Source: Paenibacillus sp. yr247
GTDB taxonomy: Bacteria; Bacillota; Bacilli; Paenibacillales; NBRC-103111
Reading direction: 5' to 3'
Assembly (NCBI RefSeq): GCF_900103825.1
Contig: NZ_FNIF01000023.1
Location: 1-64,000 of the forward strand
Length of the DNA stretch: 64,000 bases
Part shown: positions 8,711-16,269 of the stretch, in pieces
Layout: each line of letters starts with the position of its first letter
Position numbering within the stretch: the stretch's first letter is position 1
Position numbers and translations under genes: made by a program
The notes under the pieces: model-generated
What the model was told of the DNA's origin: nothing
Database searches by the model: none
Seen by the model: only the letters and a program-made list of their open reading frames with translations

Positions 8711-9970
8711 ATGGACAAAATGTCAACCCTATCGTTTAGAAGGAAATTACAACTAGGTTGCTATGCACTGATTGGTCTAAACTGTGTATTCTTGCTAGTT
8801 CTAACTTTCGCCTCAGAATGGAATCGCTTACTAGGTATTATTTTCGTTGTCGTTATTTTGGGATGCAGCTTTCCCTTCATTAGATGGTTTGAGAACCAAC
8901 TGACGGAACCCGTGACAGACTTATCCCGAATTGCACTGAACATTTCCAAAGGTGACTTCTCTCAAAAGGTAACCGTAACCTCGGACGATACATTAGGACA
9001 ACTTGGCCAATCTTTTAACAAAATGATTGATAAGCTCCGTGAAATTCTTCACGACACAGGCTCTATTTCAAAGCAAGTTTTTCAAACAAGCCGAGATATT
9101 TATGTCAAAAATGAAAGCTTCCGCACCGTCCTCGAGCAAGTGAGCATTTCGGCCCACGAACTGGCCTCAGGTGCCGGGCAAATTTCAGAAGAAGTATCCG
9201 GTGTTTCGATCACCTCCAAAGACATTGAAATGAAAATCGTCAACTATGCCGGATCAGCGAAAGAAATGAAAGATCGTTCAGATCAAATGATGACTCTTGT
9301 AGAAAAGGGACGCACTTCCGTTGAAAGCCAAGGCATAGGTATGAAACGAAATGTAGAAGTCACGCAGCAAGTGTCCGATACAATCGACATGCTGGCTCGT
9401 CAAGCTGAAGGCATCAGCAGCGTTACCCGTTCCATATCCGAGATTGCTGAGCAAACGAATTTGTTATCCCTCAACGCTTCTATTGAAGCTGCCAGAGCTG
9501 GCGAGCATGGCCGAGGCTTTGCTGTCGTAGCGCAGGAAGTGCGTAAGCTTGCCGAGGAGTCGACTTCACTCACACGCGAAGTATTCGGTTTTGTAAAAAG
9601 CATCGAGCAAGGCATACAAGATGCCATACACAGCATTCAAGTAAACGAAGATGTCGTTAAGAAACAAACCGTGTTAATCGACCAAACTGAAATTGTCTTC
9701 GCTGAAATTGTCGGCAGCGTAGGCTTTATTTCGGAAGAAATTACCCGCTTCGCGGAAGAGAGCGAGCAAATGCTGGCGAGTTCCGGACAAATCGCTGCCG
9801 CCATGGAAAACATATCGGCTATCACAGAGGAATCTGCAGCCGGCACGCAAGAAGTTTCGGCATCTATGAATGAGCAAATTTCTACAGTACAAGGGATTGT
9901 AGCTCAAGCTGAGGAAATGACGCGTGTTGTAACACAATTACAGCAAACCATTCAGGTTTTCAAATTATAA
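8711..9970 (+). CDS. Methyl-accepting chemotaxis protein
   Basis: A 419-residue receptor. Two adjacent hydrophobic segments (about 13-33 and 38-56) are separated by only a few residues, so there is almost no extracellular sensor domain. A HAMP domain follows (about 58-110), then the signalling domain with the invariant hairpin [21 protein letters not shown] and EVRKLAEES. It therefore probably senses membrane or cytoplasmic cues, or partners with another receptor. GCGAGGAG lies 9 bases before the ATG. It is a single gene with its own terminator, not in a flagellar cluster. Confidence 0.93.
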   Translation: MDKMSTLSFRRKLQLGCYALIGLNCVFLLVLTFASEWNRLLGIIFVVVILGCSFPFIRWFENQLTEPVTDLSRIALNISKGDFSQKVTVTSDDTLGQLGQSFNKMIDKLREILHDTGSISKQVFQTSRDIYVKNESFRTVLEQVSISAHELASGAGQISEEVSGVSITSKDIEMKIVNYAGSAKEMKDRSDQMMTLVEKGRTSVESQGIGMKRNVEVTQQVSDTIDMLARQAEGISSVTRSISEIAEQTNLLSLNASIEAARAGEHGRGFAVVAQEVRKLAEESTSLTREVFGFVKSIEQGIQDAIHSIQVNEDVVKKQTVLIDQTEIVFAEIVGSVGFISEEITRFAEESEQMLASSGQIAAAMENISAITEESAAGTQEVSASMNEQISTVQGIVAQAEEMTRVVTQLQQTIQVFKL

Positions 9971-9987
9971 GGGCTCCGCAAACCACG

Positions 9988-10022
9988 AAAAAGGCTTTCC
10001 CTCTATTAAGGGAAAGCCTTTT
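9988..10022. terminator. Bidirectional terminator
   Basis: AAAAGGCTTTCCCT pairs with AGGGAAAGCCTTTT. It separates the converging chemotaxis receptor and peptidase genes and has A/T runs on both sides. Confidence 0.85.
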
Positions 10023-10025
10023 GGC

Positions 10026-11834
10026 TTATAATTGGACCTTTGCTTCTGTCAGCTGCATGAACTGCTTCACGTCTTGAGCTGCCATATCAACAGCGCTCTG
10101 CCAGAAATCCGGCTCTGTCAGATCAACGCCGAGATGTTTCTGAGCAAGCTCCTCCACGTTCATACTCCCTGTATCTCTAAGCAAAGAGATATATTTGTCT
10201 TCGAAGGCTGCGCCTTCTTGCACTGCTCTCGCATAAATACCGCTACTAAACATGTAACCAAACGTGTATGGGAAATTATAAAAAGGTACGTCTGTTGCAT
10301 AGAAATGCAGTTTAGCCGCCCAGAAATGCGGGTGATAACTACTTAATGCATCTTTGTAAGCAAGCTTCTGAGCATCTACCATAAGCTCATTTAAACGCTC
10401 AACGCTAACTAATCCTTGACGTCGTTCTGCGTAGAAGTTCGTTTCAAAAATGAATCTTGCATGGATGTTCATGAAGAAAGCGATCGCTCGCTGGATTTTA
10501 TCTTCGAGCAAAATGATGCGTTCTTCATCCGTGGAAGCACTCTTCACAACCGCGTCCGCGACAATCATTTCAGCGAAAGTAGAAGCTGTCTCCGCCACGT
10601 TCATCGCATACTCCTGCGCTAATGCAGGCATATCTGTCATGACATGCTGATGATAGCCGTGACCAAGCTCATGAGCTAACGTTGAAACATTGTTTAGCGT
10701 CCCGCCGTACGTCATGAATATCCGTGTTTCACCGGCTATCGGGAACGATGTGCAGAAGCCGCCTGGCCGCTTGCCTGCGCGATCTTCCGCTTCAATCCAG
10801 CGTTTCTCGAATGCTTCTGCCGAGAAGGCAGCCAGCTTCGGACTGAAACGTTCGAATTGTTCAATAATCAGACTCGCACCCTCGTCGTAAGAAATTTTCT
10901 TCGAAGAATCGCCCAGCGGTGCATCCACGTCTACCCAAGCCAGCTTATCAACGCCAAGCAGCTTCGCTTTACGGTTCAAATAATCAACGAAAATCGCTTT
11001 ATTACGGTCAATGACTTCCCACATGACATTCAGCGTTTTCTCTTCCATGCGATTAATTGCAAGCGGCTCTTTATGTATGTTCTTCCAGCCTCTGTACTTA
11101 TAAACTTGGAGACGGAATCCTGCCAAATGATTCAGTGCTTCCGCACAATATTCCTCTTTGTCAGTCCAAGCCTTTTCCCATTTTTCAAACAGTGCCAGTC
11201 GTTCTTCACGATTCTCTGTATGCAGTTTATTAAACGCTTGACCAGCAGAAAGCTCCACTTGTTCACCGTCAACCTCTACAGGCATGCGGAATTGACTAAC
11301 GCTCGTATTATACAGATCCCCCCACCCATGATAGCCATCTACGGCCAAATCATTAATTAAGGCTTCCTGCTCAGGGGGCAACTTTTCTTGTGCCAAGGCA
11401 CGGCGTTCATCTAGCGGGAATGCGATCGCTTTGAACGGCTCTTTCTGCAGCAGCTCTGACCATACATCATCTGGAATACCCGTCAGTACTTGATCGAAAT
11501 GTGTGAGTGAAGAAAGATGCTCCGCAAACAAGCTTTTGACCTGTCCGTTAAGTACGGGTGCTTTCTTATCCTTCTGATTATCCGCTAACAAACAACCTAC
11601 GAAAGAATCCGCCTCATGGATATGTTTCAAATTATGCTGCAGCAATTCAATCAGTTTTGCTAGGGAAGCTGTATCTGCCGCCTGCTGTGGCGAAGGGGTG
11701 CTTCGCACCTGCTCTTGAAAAGAAGCAATTGAGGCTTGAAGCTCCTTGAGATGAGCTGCGAATGCAGGTGACTCACTGCCGCCAGGAAAAAAGGTTTCCA
11801 AATTCCATGTTTGATTAAGTGGTAAATGAAGCAA
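10026..11834 (-). CDS. M3-family oligoendopeptidase (PepF-like)
   Basis: A zinc metallopeptidase of about 602 residues that cleaves short peptides in the cytoplasm. The HExxH site is in TLAHELGHGYHQHVM, and the downstream Glu ligand is expected in NVAETASTFAEM. I favour TTG 11834, with AAAGGTGAT just upstream, giving MLHLPLNQTWNLE, which fits how relatives begin. The in-frame GTG at 11843 overlaps that site and is too close to any other. It is a single gene ending at a shared bidirectional terminator. Confidence 0.92.
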   Translation of the reverse strand: MLHLPLNQTWNLETFFPGGSESPAFAAHLKELQASIASFQEQVRSTPSPQQAADTASLAKLIELLQHNLKHIHEADSFVGCLLADNQKDKKAPVLNGQVKSLFAEHLSSLTHFDQVLTGIPDDVWSELLQKEPFKAIAFPLDERRALAQEKLPPEQEALINDLAVDGYHGWGDLYNTSVSQFRMPVEVDGEQVELSAGQAFNKLHTENREERLALFEKWEKAWTDKEEYCAEALNHLAGFRLQVYKYRGWKNIHKEPLAINRMEEKTLNVMWEVIDRNKAIFVDYLNRKAKLLGVDKLAWVDVDAPLGDSSKKISYDEGASLIIEQFERFSPKLAAFSAEAFEKRWIEAEDRAGKRPGGFCTSFPIAGETRIFMTYGGTLNNVSTLAHELGHGYHQHVMTDMPALAQEYAMNVAETASTFAEMIVADAVVKSASTDEERIILLEDKIQRAIAFFMNIHARFIFETNFYAERRQGLVSVERLNELMVDAQKLAYKDALSSYHPHFWAAKLHFYATDVPFYNFPYTFGYMFSSGIYARAVQEGAAFEDKYISLLRDTGSMNVEELAQKHLGVDLTEPDFWQSAVDMAAQDVKQFMQLTEAKVQL

Positions 11835-11989
11835 AGCTATCACCTTTCCTTTCCATCTTTTATTAAATCATAAACAACGCATTATGGGCAATAATCCTAA
11901 TCTTCCTCATTGCTTATAGGTAAAAAGTATGATTCAATTAAGTATAGTTCCACATTATAAATCTTAACAGGATGGTGTGATTTCCAACA

Positions 11990-12154
11990 ATGAAACCATT
12001 ACAAATTTCTCCAGAAACTGCTGTGAAGCTTGCTGAACAGCTTAAAGTGCCTTTAGAACATCTCATGCATATGCCACAACATATTTTACTTCAAAAATTA
12101 GCGGAGCTCGCAAAAAATTCCTCTTCGGAAAATAGCGGCCCAGAATCGAAGTAA
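11990..12154 (+). CDS. yycC: YycC-like small protein
   Basis: A 54-residue protein beginning MKPLQISPETAVKLAEQL and containing EHLMHMPQHILLQKLAEL. From memory this matches the YycC family of Bacillales, whose function is unknown. It is amphipathic and helical with a Ser-rich tail and no membrane segment. The only ribosome site visible is AGGATGGTG about 13 bases upstream, weaker than usual here. The zinc-ribbon gene follows 42 bases later and may be co-transcribed. Confidence 0.75.
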   Translation: MKPLQISPETAVKLAEQLKVPLEHLMHMPQHILLQKLAELAKNSSSENSGPESK

Positions 12155-12196
12155 GCTTTGATCCCTTTCGCTAACACTTGGCCTTATGACATTATT

Positions 12197-12394
12197 ATGA
12201 AGGACGTTTATGTGGCCGAATGTCCATTTTGCCATAGCCCCAATGTGCTGCTACCGCTGAAGATCCACGAACTGAAATCCATTCATGAAGGTAAAAAAAA
12301 GCTGCTTGTGTTTCCTTGCTGTCATAATAAGCTGACGCTCGTTGACACAGACCGCGATTATTTATTGGCGGACACCGCTGTACGAAACAATTAA
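12197..12394 (+). CDS. Small zinc-ribbon-like hypothetical protein
   Basis: A 65-residue protein with CPFCHSPNV and a later FPCCHNKLTL, a four-Cys/His arrangement that suggests a structural zinc site. ATG 12197 is chosen because the product then begins MKDVYVAECPFCH, with the zinc site close to the N-terminus. A TTG 13 codons upstream, only four bases after the yycC stop, is an alternative by coupling. Neither start has a clear ribosome site. Its end may overlap the leader of the next gene. Confidence 0.55.
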   Translation: MKDVYVAECPFCHSPNVLLPLKIHELKSIHEGKKKLLVFPCCHNKLTLVDTDRDYLLADTAVRNN

Positions 12395-12431
12395 TCGTAG
12401 CTTCCAAGCGCAAGGAGTAGAAAAAGCCCCT

Positions 12432-13538
12432 ATGAATGAGTACCTCGTTCCTTTGACAAGCGCATGTACACTAGTCACGCTAAATTACATGGCGATGAAA
12501 GTTCGCAGCAAGATGCTGATCGAGTCCTATGAGCATTTTCTGGCTCCATTGCTCACAGGTCTTGCCTGCATCATCATGATGCTAGAACCCTTGCCGGAGC
12601 CGCTAGGTCTGATTGATTTGCGCTCCTTGCCCATCTTCATGGCCGGCTTGCGTTATGGACTGCCTGTTGCCCTTTTATCAACAGTATTGCCATCGGGCTT
12701 CAGCCTCCTTTTTCAAGAAAGCAATGCCTGGTTCATCACCGCACAAGATCTAATCGCCCCAGCTTTGATAAGCTCCTTGTTCCACAATAAAGAATACCGC
12801 AGCGGCTTCTTGGACATTCCTATTCGTCACGGGCTACTAATATGCTCATTCCTCTTTCTCCTTCGCCTCTTGATACACGGTTTACTAGAAAGCCACCTAT
12901 CCTGGCCATACGCGGGAGATCAACTGTTTATGCTAGCCATCATGTCAGCCACATTCATCATCCTCATCATCATGGTCAATGATGAGAATAAAAGTTGGCG
13001 GCTGCAGCGCCAGCTGGAACTGCAAGCCAATCAAGACGGCTTAACCAAACTTCCGAATTTACGCAGCTTTTTACCGATTGCCGACAATGCGCTCCTCAAA
13101 GGCAGAGTATCCATCTTTATGATTGATCTTGATAATTTCAAGCAATACAACGATAGGTTCGGACATTTGGAAGGAGATCAACTGCTTCGAGAGATTAGCA
13201 GTGTACTGCGGCACCTTATTCATGAGCAAGATTATATTGCAAGGTACGGCGGGGAAGAATTTATTCTGCTGAGCACAGAGATTGATCCGCTGCGGCTTCG
13301 CATATATGCAGAGCGATTATGCTCTCTTGTCGCTGACACATTCCTCCATAAGAACCATGGTGATACTGCACCCATCACCATCTCGATAGGAATTTCTACG
13401 GCAGAAGAGCCTCAGGTCGAGTTGACCCGAATTATTTCTGAAGCGGATCATGCGCTCTATGAATCCAAGCATCGCGGCAAAAATCGCTCTACCTTTTACA
13501 AAGATGTACCATTCATCAACCAAAAAATGAACGCTTAA
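12432..13538 (+). CDS. Membrane diguanylate cyclase (GGDEF)
   Basis: About 368 residues. The N-terminal half has five to six hydrophobic segments with LPIFMAGLRYGLPVALL, resembling the 5TM sensor module (5TMR-LYT). The C-terminal GGDEF domain has FMIDLDNFKQYNDRFGH and an intact active site RYGGEEF, so it should make c-di-GMP. The residues five before GGEEF read HEQD rather than RxxD, so product inhibition through an I-site is unlikely. ATG 12432 is preferred, with AAGGAG about 14 bases upstream; an earlier in-frame ATG at 12342 overlaps the preceding gene. Confidence 0.9.
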   Translation: MNEYLVPLTSACTLVTLNYMAMKVRSKMLIESYEHFLAPLLTGLACIIMMLEPLPEPLGLIDLRSLPIFMAGLRYGLPVALLSTVLPSGFSLLFQESNAWFITAQDLIAPALISSLFHNKEYRSGFLDIPIRHGLLICSFLFLLRLLIHGLLESHLSWPYAGDQLFMLAIMSATFIILIIMVNDENKSWRLQRQLELQANQDGLTKLPNLRSFLPIADNALLKGRVSIFMIDLDNFKQYNDRFGHLEGDQLLREISSVLRHLIHEQDYIARYGGEEFILLSTEIDPLRLRIYAERLCSLVADTFLHKNHGDTAPITISIGISTAEEPQVELTRIISEADHALYESKHRGKNRSTFYKDVPFINQKMNA

Positions 13539-13584
13539 CGATTCAAGGGATGCAGTACAGCCCCAAGAATTGAGAAGCGTTCAT
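13527..13584. terminator. Inverted repeat between converging genes, possible terminator
   Basis: ATGAACGCTT (13527-13536) and AAGCGTTCAT (13575-13584) are perfect complements with a 38-base loop, and the left arm lies in the last codons of the cyclase gene. There is a short T-run on the right. Long loop, so moderate belief. Confidence 0.4.
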
Positions 13585-13603
13585 TTAATTTATAAGGCAT
13601 ATG

Positions 13604-14308
13604 TTATGTCGCATGTTTCATCTCGTCTGGCAGCTCCATGCGCCTGGCAAGCATATCTTCACGCGTTGTTATCCATTGTTCCCGACTTGCTCTAATCATT
13701 CCGGCATCCATAATTTTGCGGTCATTAATAATTCGCGAAAACCATTTAACCGCCTCATTAAAGCGACTCAATCTGCGATTGAGTTCTCCCATTAAGTACA
13801 TGAGACGGGCGTTATTGAGATCCATTCCTTCTGTTTCATACACAATGACATACGCATCCAAGGCAAAGTTCAGGAATCTCTTCTCTTGCTCCCAGTCTCC
13901 TTTGGTACGATACAGCCAAGCCAAATGGTGCAGAAGACCTGCTACAACACGGGATTTCTCATCCTTAATCTGCGCGCTTAGCAGAGCCAGCTTATAACTC
14001 TGAAGCGTATCTTCCCAGGTTCTTTCTCCACAATAACTGCGCATCGACCAGTTCTGGGCAACTTTCTCGTGAAAGGCTTGCCTCTGCGCTGGTTTCCATT
14101 TATCCGAAAAGTTTTCTGTATGAGCATACCCACAAAACGGACAGATCCGAACAACATAGTAATCGGGGTTGATGTCTTTATAATGAACACAGAAATCCGT
14201 GTCTGTTTTACTCGCCTTTTTGAAACTTGGGCGAACCTTCATCGTTTTGAAGGAGTTGTCGCAATAGGTACACTTCACCGAAATTTCATATAAAGGATCG
14301 ACCACCAT
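13604..14308 (-). CDS. DUF2225 family protein
   Basis: A 234-residue protein of the DUF2225 family found in Bacillales; its function is not established. CTYCDNSF and CPFCGYAHTENFSDKW form two CxxC pairs, probably a zinc site. The C-terminal half is helical and repeat-like (LLHHLAWLYRTKGDWEQEKR), resembling TPR-type packing. AGGCGGGG lies upstream of ATG 14308. It follows a globin gene in the opposite reading order, with no shared regulation evident. Confidence 0.85.
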   Translation of the reverse strand: MVVDPLYEISVKCTYCDNSFKTMKVRPSFKKASKTDTDFCVHYKDINPDYYVVRICPFCGYAHTENFSDKWKPAQRQAFHEKVAQNWSMRSYCGERTWEDTLQSYKLALLSAQIKDEKSRVVAGLLHHLAWLYRTKGDWEQEKRFLNFALDAYVIVYETEGMDLNNARLMYLMGELNRRLSRFNEAVKWFSRIINDRKIMDAGMIRASREQWITTREDMLARRMELPDEMKHAT

Positions 14309-14353
14309 CTTTGAAACCCCGCCTTTTACTTAAAGGTATATAGGAAAGAAGAA

Positions 14354-14746
14354 CTATTCGTCTGCAGGTGTGTTAACAAAGTGATATGCAGAGCCTTTCA
14401 GCCGATCAAGTAAAAAGTCCCGCAGATCATTCGGTATGCCGACTTCCACCATTGCTTCTGACATGCAGCCTAACCATGCGTCTGCACGTTCCACTGTAAT
14501 GGGAAAAGGCATATGCCTTGCTCTCATCATCGGGTGTCCATGAGCATCTGAATACAAGCTAGGACCGCCAAAAAACTGACTTAAAAATAGGTATTGTTTA
14601 TCAATAACGGGTCCTATATCAGAAGGGAACAGAGGCGCCAATAAAGGGTGCTGCTGCACTTTAGGATAAAAGGCTTCAACGATTCGGCGAACCGTCTCCG
14701 CTCCCCCCATCAATTCAAACAACGTGCTGCGATCACTCTCTGACAT
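14354..14746 (-). CDS. Truncated hemoglobin (group II, YjbI-like)
   Basis: A 130-residue 2-on-2 globin that binds heme and O2 or related ligands. The features are LFELMGGAETVRRIVEAFY (helices A-B), QYLFLSQFFGGPSLYSDAHGHPMMRARHMPF with the proximal His in RARHMPF, and a C-terminal LLDRLKGSAYHFVN helix. Length and motifs agree with Bacillus YjbI. GAGAGG lies about 11 bases before the ATG. A tiny membrane protein gene lies just upstream on the same strand and may share its promoter. Confidence 0.93.
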   Translation of the reverse strand: MSESDRSTLFELMGGAETVRRIVEAFYPKVQQHPLLAPLFPSDIGPVIDKQYLFLSQFFGGPSLYSDAHGHPMMRARHMPFPITVERADAWLGCMSEAMVEVGIPNDLRDFLLDRLKGSAYHFVNTPADE

Positions 14747-14776
14747 CAGGGTAAAACCTCTCTATTCATAATCACT

Positions 14777-14875
14777 TTAATAGTTTTCTAAATCCTCATC
14801 CCCTGCATGCATGAGCGTTTCTCGAATGACAAACACAAACATACAAACAATCAAACCGGCAATGATACCTGTCAT
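14777..14875 (-). CDS. Small single-pass membrane protein, 32 residues
   Basis: A short frame with very good start signals: GGGAGTGAT lies 5 bases before the ATG, and an extended -10 TAAAAT follows upstream at 14921-14926. The product starts MTGIIAGLIVCMFVFVI, one hydrophobic helix, followed by an acidic tail (HAGDEDLENY). No known family comes to mind. It ends 30 bases before the globin start, so the two may be transcribed together. It is too short to trust by composition alone. Confidence 0.55.
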   Translation of the reverse strand: MTGIIAGLIVCMFVFVIRETLMHAGDEDLENY

Positions 14876-14920
14876 TTGAATCACTCCCGTTGCCTAGGAT
14901 ATAAGACTGTAATTAGTTCT

Positions 14921-14926
14921 ATTTTA
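14921..14926 (-). promoter_or_regulatory. Extended -10 promoter upstream of the small membrane protein and globin
   Basis: Minus strand TATGGTAAAAT: TAAAAT with TGG in front, 46 bases before the ATG at 14875. Confidence 0.42.
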
Positions 14927-15029
14927 CCATAAAATCAGGCTCTGAACAGTACCGAAGTCTAAGTTTTTGGGGACGGCATGTATGTCCCATCCTATTCATA
15001 TAGTTGAGTAGGAGGAGGTGTAGAGTTCC

Positions 15030-16268
15030 ATGCAGAAACGAAACTTCACCGCTGCGTTACTCATGGCTTTTGTTGTTATTGCCATTATTCTATGCTTATT
15101 TGCGTTCCCTCATGACGGCCTTCATGCAGCTTTGCGCGGCGTTTCCATTTGGTGGGACGTGCTCTTTCCTGCACTCTTTCCCTTTTTCGTCATTTCTGAA
15201 ATTATGCTTGGCTTTGGCATCGTTCATTTCTTCGGCACGCTGCTTGATCCGATGATGCGTCCCGTCTTCCGTATTCCAGGCATTGGAGGCTTTGTGATGG
15301 CCATGGGCTTCGCAGCGGGGTATCCTGTCGGCGCAAAATTGACCTCTCAACTGTGGGATCGGCAGCTTGTGAATCGGGAGGAAGGTGAACGACTCGTTGC
15401 GTTCACAACAAGCTCCGATCCGATCTTCTTAATCGGAGCTGTTTCGATTGGCTTCTTCCATGACGCCTCTCTGGCCATGATTCTAGCTGTTGCCCATTAC
15501 GGAGGCTCTATCCTTATAGGTTTGATGATGCGATTCCACGGCAGGAAGAGCCTGCCTACTCCACAAAAGAGCAACAGTGAGGGCTGGGTCTGGAAGCGTG
15601 CATTCGATGCGATGCACGCCGCTCGTATCAGTGATGGCAGATCCATAGGCGCACTGCTTAGCCAATCCATCATGCAATCAATTAGCTTGATTTTCGTAGT
15701 AGGCGGACTGGTTGTCTTTTTCTCAGTTGTTTTAGAGGTCTTAACAGCAGCTAAGGTCATGAATGCCATGTACCTGCTCATCTCCTACATTCTGCAACTC
15801 ACCGGATTACCTCATGAGCTATCCCAAGCCGTTATGAATGGTTTGTTTGAGGTAACACTCGGAGCGAAGGCCGCGGGTAACGCTCCGGCAGCGCTAGCTC
15901 TTTCCAGCAAAGTTGCTATCGGCGCTTTCGTTTTATCATGGGGCGGCATGTCCGTACATGCTCAAATTGTCAGCTTGTTAAGCCATACGAATTTGCGCTA
16001 CCTGCCTTTCGTCATCGCTCGTTTCATCCATGCCCTGCTCTCCGCTGCTATTGTGCTCGTTATTTGGGAGCCTATGCAGATTTTCCGCGATTCGAAAGCC
16101 GTTTTCTTACCACAATATGAACCGTCTTCTCCTGTTCTAAGCTATCTGCGGCTTATGCTTCCTGTTAGCGGAACGATTTTCCTAAGTGTTTTTGCAGTCA
16201 TTGCCGGGCTCTTTGCTGCATATTCCTTACTTAAACTCGTGTATGAAAAGGTTGGTGGAACAAGATAA
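15030..16268 (+). CDS. ylbJ: Sporulation integral membrane protein YlbJ
   Basis: A 412-residue polytopic membrane protein of the nucleoside-recognition (Gate) superfamily, needed for normal spore cortex formation in B. subtilis. Segments such as SIWWDVLFPALFPFFVISE, GIGGFVMAMGFAAGYPVGAK and TTSSDPIFLIGAVS are hallmarks. AGGAGGAGGTG sits 10 bases before the ATG. In B. subtilis this gene is mother-cell (SigE) controlled; CATATAGT near 14998 could be a -10 of that type but I see no convincing -35. The next gene begins one base after its stop. Confidence 0.94.
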   Translation: MQKRNFTAALLMAFVVIAIILCLFAFPHDGLHAALRGVSIWWDVLFPALFPFFVISEIMLGFGIVHFFGTLLDPMMRPVFRIPGIGGFVMAMGFAAGYPVGAKLTSQLWDRQLVNREEGERLVAFTTSSDPIFLIGAVSIGFFHDASLAMILAVAHYGGSILIGLMMRFHGRKSLPTPQKSNSEGWVWKRAFDAMHAARISDGRSIGALLSQSIMQSISLIFVVGGLVVFFSVVLEVLTAAKVMNAMYLLISYILQLTGLPHELSQAVMNGLFEVTLGAKAAGNAPAALALSSKVAIGAFVLSWGGMSVHAQIVSLLSHTNLRYLPFVIARFIHALLSAAIVLVIWEPMQIFRDSKAVFLPQYEPSSPVLSYLRLMLPVSGTIFLSVFAVIAGLFAAYSLLKLVYEKVGGTR

Positions 16269-16269
16269 T

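Noticed and set aside
9400..9937. Minus-strand open frames inside the chemotaxis receptor gene
   Set aside because: Shadow frames of a helical, low-stop gene; no start signals.
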